DNA from: Chryseobacterium mulctrae
GTDB taxonomy: Bacteria > Bacteroidota > Bacteroidia > Flavobacteriales > Weeksellaceae
NCBI RefSeq assembly: GCF_006175945.1
Contig: NZ_VAJL01000001.1
Coordinates: 62,001-126,000 of the forward strand
Reading direction: 5' to 3'
Length of the DNA stretch: 64,000 nt
Each line of letters starts with the position of its first letter. Within the stretch, counting starts at the first letter, position 1. Position numbers and translations under genes: made by a program. Shown here one piece after another: positions 27,003 to 35,176 of the stretch. The notes beneath the pieces were generated by a model that saw only the letters and a list, made by a program, of their open reading frames with translations, was not told the DNA's origin and did no database searches.

Positions 27003-27368
27003 TTAAGAAAGTTTTTCGACAGCCGTTAACAATATATCAACATTGATCGGTTTTGAAACATAATCCTGCGCTCCTGCATCCAGACATTTCTGACGATCTT
27101 CGGGCATTGCCTGCGCCGTAACCGCAATAACAGGAATCTGGCTGATTCCCGGTGTATTTCGGATGATTTTTATCGCTTCGTAACCATCCATTTCGGGCAT
27201 CATCATATCCATCAAAACAACAGAAATATCCTGATCTTTTTTAAGCATATCAATAGCTTCCAAGGCCATTGTAGAACTCTCAATCTGATATCCTCTCGCT
27301 TTTAAAGTCAGTTTTAGGGCAAATATATTTCGCGGATCATCATCCACTATTAAGATTTTCTTATTCAT
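27003..27368 (-). CDS. Single-domain response regulator
   Basis: A 121-aa CheY-like receiver: acidic pocket VDDDPRN, phospho-acceptor Asp in LMDMMMPEMDGYEAI, Thr in VTAQAM, and Lys-Pro in YVSKPINV. It closely matches the third receiver of the hybrid kinase encoded just upstream (shared LMDMMMPEMDGYE and DRQKC-DAGA-DY-SKP pattern), so it probably arose by duplication of that domain. It lies between the hybrid kinase and cheR with gaps of 15 and 2 bp. Confidence 0.94.
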   Translation of the reverse strand: MNKKILIVDDDPRNIFALKLTLKARGYQIESSTMALEAIDMLKKDQDISVVLMDMMMPEMDGYEAIKIIRNTPGISQIPVIAVTAQAMPEDRQKCLDAGAQDYVSKPINVDILLTAVEKLS

Positions 27369-27383
27369 CAGAATTTTATCTGT

Positions 27384-30300
27384 TTAAATTTCATACAACC
27401 AAACTCTAAGCAAAGACAATAGCTGATCAATATCTACAGGTTTTGAAATATAGTCTGAAGCTCCTGCATCAATGCATTTCTGGCGGTCTCCAATCATTGC
27501 TTTTGCTGTAATGGCAATAATAGGAAGTTTTGCAAATTTCGGCATTTTTCTGATTTCCTGAATGGTTTCATAGCCATCCATTTCAGGCATCATCATATCC
27601 ATTAAAATTACGTCGATATCAGGATTTTGCTTGATCTGTTCCAAGGCGTGCTTTCCGTCCATTGCAACAATCGCTTCTACTTTATATTTTTCTAACGATT
27701 TGGTTAAAGAGAAAATATTTCGGGCATCATCATCTGTAATCAGAATCTTTTTACCACTCAAAACTTCCGTTAATGAACCTAAAGTTTTTGTTCTTACATT
27801 TTCTAAAGAATTATTTTTTTCTTCAACTAAATGTAAAAATAAGCCGACTTCATCTAAAATTCTTTGATAAGAATGTGCCGTTTTCACTACGATGGAATCT
27901 GCATACTGCTTAATTTTAAGCTCTTCAGACTGAGATAAGTTTCTTTCCGTAAAAATAATAATCGGCAGATTTTCGAGGCCTTCATAACTTTTGATGGACT
28001 CGATTACCTGATATTCATTTCCACGGGAATCACCGATGTCTAAGATCACACAATCAGTTTGGTTTGAAGTTAATGCTTTCACGACATCTTCAACGTTGTT
28101 CTCAATAGATAAAGAGATATTAAAGTTGCTTAAGAAATAAGATAAAGCACTCGCGTGTTTTGCATTTTCTTCTACAATCAGCACTTTCTGAGGCGATTTT
28201 CTAATCGCTTCTTCAATTTTTTTGAAAACATCTGCCATCTGATCTAAAGCCATTGGTTTATTAATGAAATCAATAGCGCCTTTCATCAGACTTTCTTTTT
28301 TCACATGAAGTACAGACATCATGTGCACCGGAATATGTTTGGTTTCAGGATTAGATTTTAGTTCATCCATCACTTTCCAGCCGTCTTTTACAGGAAGCTG
28401 TACATCCAATAAAATCGCTTGTGGATGATATTGTTGTGCAGCAGCTAAAGCATGATCACCTCTTACCACGACGATTCCTTTGTAATCCTGGGTTCTTGCG
28501 TATTTCAATAATGCTTTTGCAAAATTGGTATCGTCTTCAATAATTAAAATTACTTTATCTCCTTCTATGATCTTATCTCTGTCGTCATCAACGCTTTCAG
28601 GAATCTCAAGAACAATTTTTTCATAATATTCCGTTTCACCATCATCCAGAATATTCTGAATTACTTCTACATCTTCACGAATAATATCTACCAATTGCTG
28701 ATCGGTTTCGTGAGTTACGATTTCTGTAACAGGTTTAATTGGGATATTAAAACTAAACTCGCTTCCTTCATTTACCTTACTGGTTAAGCTTAATTCTCCA
28801 CCCAATAATCTTGCAATTTCACGGCTTATCGACAATCCTAAACCGGTTCCACCAAACTTTCTTCGGGTAGAACCATCTGCTTGCTGGAAAGCTTCAAAGA
28901 TAATTCTCTGCTTGTCTTCCGGAATTCCGATTCCTGTATCTTTCACAGAGAAAATGATGAAATCTTTATTTTTAGGATCTTTTTTAATGTTTAAATCAAT
29001 ACTTCCATGTTTTGTAAATTTCAATGAATTGGAAAGAAGATTTCGTAAAACCTGATCTACACGTAAACGGTCTGTTTCGATAACGTTTTCAACTTCTTTA
29101 TCGATATTGATATTAAATTGAAGTTTTTTATCTAAAAATACTGGATTAAAGAGACTTTTCAAATCTTTTACAACTTCAGAAATTTCAACATCATGATATT
29201 CTAAAGTCATTTTCCCGGATTCTATTTTAGCTAAATCTAAAATTTCGTCAATCAATGTCAACAAACTGCTTCCGGAACTTTGAATTACTTTTGCAGATTC
29301 TATCTGATCTTCATTGAGATTTTCTTCAGGATTTTCTGCCATTAATCGGGAAAGAAGAAGAATAGAGTTCAAAGGAGTACGCAATTCATGAGACATATTT
29401 GCTAAAAATTCAGACTTGTATTTGGTGCTTAACGCCAGTTCTTCAACCTTTTTCTGAATTTCATTATTTCGTTCAGCAATCAGATGATTTTTATCTTCCA
29501 GCAATCTTGAACGTTCTTCCAGTTCAGCATTTGCCTGCATCAGTTCTTCCTGCTGTACTCTCAGTTCTTCCTCCGAAGCCTGTAATTTTTGAGTTTGAGC
29601 TTCCAATTCTGTATTAAGGTTTTCCAATTCAGAATGTTGTACTTGTAACTCCTCAGACTGAGCCTGAGTTTCTTCTAATAACTGCTGCTCTTTTTCGCGT
29701 CCTTTTGCAGCATTAAGCGCAATTCCGATGTTTCTTGTGCATTCTACAAAAAAATCGATTTTGTCTTCATCAAAATTAGTCAGTGAAGCTAATTCTAACA
29801 CACCAATACTGTGGCCATCGAAAAGTACAGGAATTAATAACAATCCATTTGTTTTCAGCTTGCTGCTTGAAAAGCTTACTATAAAATCTTCTTCTTTAAG
29901 ATCGTTATAAACTGTATATCTTTCATTGACGAAGGTTTGACCAATCATGCCTTCTCCTGGCTCAAAACTTTTTTTCATATTGCTTTCTAAACCAAAAGCT
30001 GAATTGAGCCTTAAAATTCCTTCATCAAATACGTATAAAGATCCATTAATGCATTTTCCGTAATCGATGATTTGATACAGAGAATTTTCTGATATTTCTT
30101 TTACCGATTGGTTTCCTACTAAAGATTCGTTTAATAAAGCCAACCCTTTTTGTCGCCAATCACTTTTATTAATGGTTTCAAAAGATAATTTTAAAGATTC
30201 TGTCATGTGATTAAGAGAACCTACCAAATCTCCCAAATCGTCTTGAGAATTATCTACCGCTTTTTGACTGTAATCACCATTCGCTACTCGGTTTGCAATC

Positions 30301-30992
30301 TGCTGAATAGCCGTTACACGTCTCGATATTTGTGCATCTTTATCTCTTAAATCTTTTTCAAGTTTTTCTCTGCGTACAAGATCCGATCTTAATTTCAGAT
30401 AGAAAAATACGGTTACTACAATTGCAGAAAGTGCTGAAAATATGATAAATAAAACCGTTGTATTCGAGGAACGGTTGAGGTCTTTGTTTTTTATTTCAAG
30501 CTGAGATTCTTCATATTTTACAAAATCATTGACCACTTCACGGCACTTATCCATGTAAATCTTGCTCTCTAAGATCTGATCTTGAGTCATCACAATACCT
30601 TTGCGTCTGTTCTCAACATAAAACTTCAGATTATTGATGCTTTTTTCAACATTCTGTTCTAAAAGATCTAAACGTTTTTGCTGCTTTGGATCTGCAACAT
30701 CCATATTTTTTGCAAGCTCAATCGCTTTTGAATATTCATTTAAACTACGATTGTAAGGTTCCAGAAAACTTTCTCTTCCGGTAAGCTGATAACCGCGACT
30801 TCCGGTTTCCGCATCTAAAAGCGCTACCAAAACATCTTTTACGGCAGTTGCTGCACGTCTGCTTTTTCCTACACTTTCACGATGATTCATCTGATTCTGA
30901 ATACTCAGATATGAAGCAATTGAGCTTGCAATCAGTATCAACAATGAAAAACCGACACCGAACTGCAGATTTCTTAATATTTTTTTCGGCAT
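27384..30992 (-). CDS. Hybrid sensor histidine kinase: CHASE3-HAMP-GAF-HisKA-HATPase-REC-REC-REC
   Basis: Domain order in 1202 aa: membrane helix 10-30, CHASE3-like periplasmic domain 35-170 (AETGSRGYQLTGRESFLEPY), helix 178-198, HAMP about 205-275, GAF about 285-430, a Gln/Glu-rich coiled coil 430-525, HisKA with His535 (ANMSHELRTP), HATPase 640-755 (DTGIGIP, GGTGLGLSIS), then three receivers with Asp863, Asp985 and Asp1132. The middle receiver is degenerate in its acidic pocket (VEENAKH). The kinase senses an envelope signal and drives the adjacent receivers. It is the second gene of the operon, 4 bp behind the 491-aa kinase. Confidence 0.95.
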   Translation of the reverse strand: MPKKILRNLQFGVGFSLLILIASSIASYLSIQNQMNHRESVGKSRRAATAVKDVLVALLDAETGSRGYQLTGRESFLEPYNRSLNEYSKAIELAKNMDVADPKQQKRLDLLEQNVEKSINNLKFYVENRRKGIVMTQDQILESKIYMDKCREVVNDFVKYEESQLEIKNKDLNRSSNTTVLFIIFSALSAIVVTVFFYLKLRSDLVRREKLEKDLRDKDAQISRRVTAIQQIANRVANGDYSQKAVDNSQDDLGDLVGSLNHMTESLKLSFETINKSDWRQKGLALLNESLVGNQSVKEISENSLYQIIDYGKCINGSLYVFDEGILRLNSAFGLESNMKKSFEPGEGMIGQTFVNERYTVYNDLKEEDFIVSFSSSKLKTNGLLLIPVLFDGHSIGVLELASLTNFDEDKIDFFVECTRNIGIALNAAKGREKEQQLLEETQAQSEELQVQHSELENLNTELEAQTQKLQASEEELRVQQEELMQANAELEERSRLLEDKNHLIAERNNEIQKKVEELALSTKYKSEFLANMSHELRTPLNSILLLSRLMAENPEENLNEDQIESAKVIQSSGSSLLTLIDEILDLAKIESGKMTLEYHDVEISEVVKDLKSLFNPVFLDKKLQFNINIDKEVENVIETDRLRVDQVLRNLLSNSLKFTKHGSIDLNIKKDPKNKDFIIFSVKDTGIGIPEDKQRIIFEAFQQADGSTRRKFGGTGLGLSISREIARLLGGELSLTSKVNEGSEFSFNIPIKPVTEIVTHETDQQLVDIIREDVEVIQNILDDGETEYYEKIVLEIPESVDDDRDKIIEGDKVILIIEDDTNFAKALLKYARTQDYKGIVVVRGDHALAAAQQYHPQAILLDVQLPVKDGWKVMDELKSNPETKHIPVHMMSVLHVKKESLMKGAIDFINKPMALDQMADVFKKIEEAIRKSPQKVLIVEENAKHASALSYFLSNFNISLSIENNVEDVVKALTSNQTDCVILDIGDSRGNEYQVIESIKSYEGLENLPIIIFTERNLSQSEELKIKQYADSIVVKTAHSYQRILDEVGLFLHLVEEKNNSLENVRTKTLGSLTEVLSGKKILITDDDARNIFSLTKSLEKYKVEAIVAMDGKHALEQIKQNPDIDVILMDMMMPEMDGYETIQEIRKMPKFAKLPIIAITAKAMIGDRQKCIDAGASDYISKPVDIDQLLSLLRVWLYEI

Positions 30993-30996
30993 AAAA

Positions 30997-32472
30997 TTAA
31001 TTTAAAGGTAATGTGAAATAAAAGGTAGAACCCTCGTCTATAATACTCGAAACTCCAATATTTCCGTGATGTTGCTTAATAATTTCAGAACAGATATAAA
31101 GTCCAATTCCCATTCCCTGAAACTGAAGCGAAGATTCTTCTACACGGTAAAACTTATGAAACACTGCTTCCTGCTTGAAATCCGGAATACCAATTCCAAA
31201 ATCGGTAACACTCACCTTTACTTCCTGTTCTTCTTCATCTACAAATGTGGTAACAATTACCTGATGATTTTCTGGAGAATATTTGATGGCATTGGTTAAA
31301 AAATTAATCAAAACCTGCTCAATACGAATGGCATCCAAAGGAATAAGAATATCTGGAATGTAACCGTGACGATCAATTTTCACCTTTTTCTCATCGTGGG
31401 TCTGAAGAATGGTTTCGATTGCATTTTGTATTAACTGATCAAGATTGGTAGGTTTTTTATTAATTTTGAGCTTCCCGTTTTCGATTTTAGAAACATCTAA
31501 TAAGTCCGAAATTAACGTATTAAGCTTGTCAATCTGATCCTGAACTTTAACTAAGAATCCTGATTCTGCGCTTTCTTTGCCGAGTTTTAATTTTCGGTCT
31601 AAAAGCTGAACGTATGCTTTAATACTTGTTAAAGGAGTTTTTAGTTCGTGACTTGCGATACTCAGGAATTCATCCTTCTCTTTCTCTACTTTTTTCTGAT
31701 CATCAATATCGGTAAATGTTCCTACCCATTTTTTGATGACATTTTCTTCTTCCACCGGAGTGACACGAAGCAGATGATATCTAAAGTCTCCGGATTTTAT
31801 ATTTTTAACTCTGATTTCTAATTCAAGTGCTTTTCCTTTCTTTTTGCATCGGGAAAATTCTTCTGTAATACTGAAATCATCGGGGTGAGTTTCGGGAAAA
31901 GTGGTGTAAGAATGAGAATATTCGTACCATTTTCCGTTGGCAAAATCTACCACACCTTCTTCATTTAGAGTGAATGCAATTTGCGGTAAAGACTCCAGCA
32001 TCAAGTGAAAATGGTCGATTTGCGATTTCATCGTCACCTGCGATTCGCGTCTGCCTTTTACTTCAAGCTCGAGACTTTGCTGAGTTTTTCGCATTGCAAT
32101 ATTCTGTTCCTGAAAATTGTAAAAGGTTTTCACTTTCAACAATAAAATTTCAGGATCTACAGGTTTGGTAACATAATCTTTTCCTCCCGAAGCATAGCCT
32201 TTTGTAATAAATCTTTTCTCTGTATTGACAGCCGATAAAAAAATAATAGGAATATCTTTGGTTCCGCTGTATCCTGCAAGTGTTTCGGCAACCTCAAACC
32301 CGTCCATTTCCGGCATTTGTACATCCAAAATAATTAAAGCGTAATCATTTTTCAATGCTTTTCCTAATGCTTCCGGCCCGGAATCTGCGGTATCTACCTG
32401 AAAATCTTTAGATTCTAATAATTTTTTTAATGAAAAAAGATTGTTTTGATTGTCATCAACGATTAAGATCAT
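30997..32472 (-). CDS. Response regulator-histidine kinase hybrid: REC-PAS-HisKA-HATPase
   Basis: The 491-aa soluble protein starts with a receiver (Asp50 in IILDVQMPEMDGFE, Lys-Pro in YVTKPVDP). A short coiled linker and a PAS domain follow (about 150-262, LPQIAFTLNEEGVVDFANG). The kinase core has His275 in SIASHELKTP and ATP-lid motifs TDFGIGIPDF and GMGIGLYICS. The layout suggests it receives a phosphoryl group on its own receiver and answers with its kinase, an intermediate in a relay. It is the first gene of the six-gene operon. Confidence 0.94.
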   Translation of the reverse strand: MILIVDDNQNNLFSLKKLLESKDFQVDTADSGPEALGKALKNDYALIILDVQMPEMDGFEVAETLAGYSGTKDIPIIFLSAVNTEKRFITKGYASGGKDYVTKPVDPEILLLKVKTFYNFQEQNIAMRKTQQSLELEVKGRRESQVTMKSQIDHFHLMLESLPQIAFTLNEEGVVDFANGKWYEYSHSYTTFPETHPDDFSITEEFSRCKKKGKALELEIRVKNIKSGDFRYHLLRVTPVEEENVIKKWVGTFTDIDDQKKVEKEKDEFLSIASHELKTPLTSIKAYVQLLDRKLKLGKESAESGFLVKVQDQIDKLNTLISDLLDVSKIENGKLKINKKPTNLDQLIQNAIETILQTHDEKKVKIDRHGYIPDILIPLDAIRIEQVLINFLTNAIKYSPENHQVIVTTFVDEEEQEVKVSVTDFGIGIPDFKQEAVFHKFYRVEESSLQFQGMGIGLYICSEIIKQHHGNIGVSSIIDEGSTFYFTLPLN

Positions 32473-32899
32473 ATCTAGGGTAAAATCAATTGTTTGTTAA
32501 TTTTTTTCTGACTCAAAAATACTGACAATAATTCGATAAACAGTTATTTGTAAACCATTTTTATCATAATCTGTATTATCAGTAATTAATTCGAAAATTT
32601 CTTTAAAAATATTTTGAAAATCACAAATTTGTTTAATGATTTATCAGATAAAATTTATGTAACCATACAAAAAGTAGGGATTACATATATTTTATGGATA
32701 TTAAATATTTCCTTCCCATTCGCAACAATGATGCCAAGAAAACTAAGTAATTTATCTTAGTAATATATTCGATTATTATCATGATTTTGTTTATCTTGTC
32801 CTTCAAAATCTTGATTATTTTTTATTTAGAATTTTATATCTAATGAATCATAAATAGAAATATCAAAATATTTTATTCGAAAAAACTTTTATTTAAACC
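32473..32899. other. Intergenic region upstream of the phosphorelay operon
   Basis: About 430 AT-rich bases between divergent genes. On the minus strand TATTTTTG (32521-32514) fits the -7 element TAnnTTTG some 42 bp before the operon start; its -33 partner is weak. The rest, about 32530-32890, shows no gene, RNA or clear repeat. Confidence 0.4.
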
Positions 32900-33490
32900 A
32901 TGAAAAACACATTGCTGATATTTTTAGTTCTGATTTCTGTAAATATTTATTCGCAACAACAGAGTAATACTGAACATTTCACCGTGCGTGTAAGAGAAGT
33001 AATGGGAGACCTGAATAGAGACGGATTGCAGGATAAGGTCATTTTAACCATGGATACCGTTAATGCACAACAACCCTTAAAGCTACAGATTTTTTTATTG
33101 CAACCCAACCGAAAGCTTAGATTAGAATTTTCTTCTAAAGACGTTTTCAATCCTCAATATCCTAATGGAAAATATGGCGGTGATCAGGTTCCAAGCATAC
33201 TTATTGAAAACGGAAATCTTATTCTTTATTGTGAAATAAAAGATGTAAAAGAATATTATACATTCCTTTATCAGAACGGAAAGTTTGAATTAATCCAAAT
33301 AAAAAAAATCGTTTGGGATGGTAAAGATACCACGACTGAAACAAAATTTGATCTCATAAAAGGAGAAAAAACTGAAGTCAGCCAATTACTCGGTTCAGAA
33401 AAAACCAAAAAGAAAAAACCGACGAAAATTGCTTTAAAAGCTTTACCTACTTTACAGAATTTCAGAAGTCCTGAAAATCAATTCGAATAA
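32900..33490 (+). CDS. Exported protein of unknown function, 196 aa
   Basis: A signal peptide (MKNTLLIFLVLISVNIYSQQ) precedes a soluble domain. VREVMGDLNRDGLQDKVIL looks like a short FG-GAP/VCBS-style Ca-binding stretch (DLNRDGLQD), as in many Bacteroidota secreted proteins that describe numeric or integrin-like repeats. The C-terminal ~45 residues are Lys-rich. I do not recognise a named family. A hairpin terminator follows at 33628. Confidence 0.72.
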   Translation: MKNTLLIFLVLISVNIYSQQQSNTEHFTVRVREVMGDLNRDGLQDKVILTMDTVNAQQPLKLQIFLLQPNRKLRLEFSSKDVFNPQYPNGKYGGDQVPSILIENGNLILYCEIKDVKEYYTFLYQNGKFELIQIKKIVWDGKDTTTETKFDLIKGEKTEVSQLLGSEKTKKKKPTKIALKALPTLQNFRSPENQFE

Positions 33491-33627
33491 ATCATATTGA
33501 ATTATGATTAACAATAATATGATCATATTTAATCTTAATTAAAGTTTAGGTACCACACGAATTATGCATGGCATACGAATTGATATATGCAATGCACACC
33601 ACAATCAATTATATTACTATGATTTTG

Positions 33628-33656
33628 AATTGCCTGCATTACGTAGGCAATTTTTG
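33628..33656 (+). terminator. Intrinsic terminator after the 196-aa gene
   Basis: An 8-bp perfect stem, AATTGCCT (33628-33635) with AGGCAATT (33645-33652), and a T-run. Confidence 0.65.
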
Positions 33657-33776
33657 TATACAAAAATCTGAAAATGATTCAAATACGGAAAAAGGAAAAT
33701 TTGTGGGCATGTTTATTGTTAAAAATCTTTTGATTAAGAATGTAAAAATCAATAACAATTCTAAAAATATAAATTT

Positions 33777-34004
33777 ATGAACCATAAAGAAGCTTTATTG
33801 CATAAAAAAGAATCTCTGAAAAATGCCGACGAATCGGTACTAAAACAATATCATCTTGTGATTTCACCAGCGAATACCGATGAAAGCAAAAAATTCATCG
33901 ATGATTTCCTGAAAAATCCTGAAAAATTTGATGATAATAGCTGTAAAAAATATTCTTCTGATGATGCTTTTGAAGTCATTAGTTTTAAGAAAGAAGAAGA
34001 ATAA
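33777..34004 (+). CDS. Hypothetical 75-aa cytoplasmic protein
   Basis: A small Lys/Glu/Asp-rich protein (MNHKEALLHKKESLKNADES) with no signal peptide and no recognised domain. It stands before the DUF892 gene on the same strand, 109 bp away, and may belong to the same stress-type group. A TACCACA motif also found upstream of the next two genes lies at 33551-33557, rather far away. Confidence 0.6.
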   Translation: MNHKEALLHKKESLKNADESVLKQYHLVISPANTDESKKFIDDFLKNPEKFDDNSCKKYSSDDAFEVISFKKEEE

Positions 34005-34113
34005 TATTTTATTTAAACCCTTATTTTACAATACATACCACATTGTAAGGATTTTACCTTCGATGGTCTGAAAATTGTAATTTTAAAAGCTAAACCACCT
34101 AACAAAATTTTTT

Positions 34114-34701
34114 ATGAAAACTAAAAGTGTGTCTACTAAAAAAGATTCAGCTAAAAAAACGGCAAAAACCCCTGTAAAATCTACCGCTAAAACTCCTGCA
34201 AAAAAAGATGCTGCAAAAAATCTGAGTGATTTATTTGAAGATGCTTTAAAGGATATTTACTGGGCAGAAAAAGCGCTTACAAAAGCGTTACCCAAAATGC
34301 AGAAAAATGCAACCGATCCAAAACTTAAAAAAGCCATCGGCGACCATTTGGAAGAAACCAAAGAACAGGTAAAAAGACTTGAAGCATGTTTTAAAGCATT
34401 AAAGAAAAAACCACAGGCAAAAAAATGCGATGCAATGCAAGGACTTTTAGACGAAGGTAAAAGCATTATGGAAGAAACAAAACCAGGCGCAGTACGTGAT
34501 GTAGGAATTATCGCAGCTTCGCAAAAAGTTGAGCATTACGAAATTGCGACGTATGGAACTTTGGCAGCATACGCAAAAATCCTTAAAGAAAAAGATTGTC
34601 TTAAACAGTTGCTTTCTACCTTAGATGAAGAAAAAAACTGTAATGATCTGCTTTCGAAACTTGCAGATACCAATCTCAACTCTAAAGCAATAAACGATTA
34701 A
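34114..34701 (+). CDS. DUF892 (YciE/YciF-type) ferritin-like protein with Lys/Ala-rich tail
   Basis: The C-terminal ~160 residues form a four-helix ferritin-like domain of the DUF892 family, with LFEDALKDIYWAEKALTKAL and KVEHYEIATYGTLAAYA carrying the Glu/His ligands typical of YciF. The first ~35 residues are a Lys/Ala/Thr/Ser tail with repeated AKKTAK-like and KTPAKK-like units, resembling histone H1. YciE/YciF proteins are induced by stress and stationary phase in other bacteria; the tail suggests DNA binding by this copy, which is an inference. Single gene with its own terminator. Confidence 0.9.
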   Translation: MKTKSVSTKKDSAKKTAKTPVKSTAKTPAKKDAAKNLSDLFEDALKDIYWAEKALTKALPKMQKNATDPKLKKAIGDHLEETKEQVKRLEACFKALKKKPQAKKCDAMQGLLDEGKSIMEETKPGAVRDVGIIAASQKVEHYEIATYGTLAAYAKILKEKDCLKQLLSTLDEEKNCNDLLSKLADTNLNSKAIND

Positions 34702-34712
34702 TCGTTCACTAT

Positions 34713-34739
34713 AAAAGATCCTTAACGGGATCTTTTTTT
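34713..34739 (+). terminator. Intrinsic terminator after the DUF892 gene
   Basis: A 9-bp stem, AAAAGATCC (34713-34721) with GGATCTTTT (34728-34736), and a run of Ts. Confidence 0.85.
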
Positions 34740-34871
34740 ATGCTTAATTAAAAATAAAAAAAATACCACATTACAGAAATTAAACCATTGTAAATCAATC
34801 AAAAAAGTAAAAATTATTTTTATAAGACAATATTTAAAACCATTTAAGGCACAGAAAATGCATATAAGTAA

Positions 34872-35066
<195 letters not shown>

Positions 35067-35083
35067 GAGTAAAACAAAAAGAT

Positions 35084-35122
35084 AAAAAGTAGCTGAAAAT
35101 ATTTTTCCAGCTACTTTTTTAT
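35084..35122. terminator. Intrinsic terminator behind the 56-aa gene
   Basis: A 12-bp perfect stem, AAAAAGTAGCTG (35084-35095) with CAGCTACTTTTT (35108-35119), plus extra Ts. It probably also stops the end of the convergent kdp transcript. Confidence 0.8.
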
Positions 35123-35176
35123 TTAGATCACATTGCATTTCCTTTCAGTTAAAAACACAGTTTTATTATTTTCACA

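Noticed and set aside
33568..33780. A 70-codon frame upstream of the 75-aa gene
   Set aside because: It runs through a hairpin terminator at 33628-33656, has low-complexity Asn/Lys/Ile composition and overlaps the next start; it looks like chance coding in AT-rich spacer.
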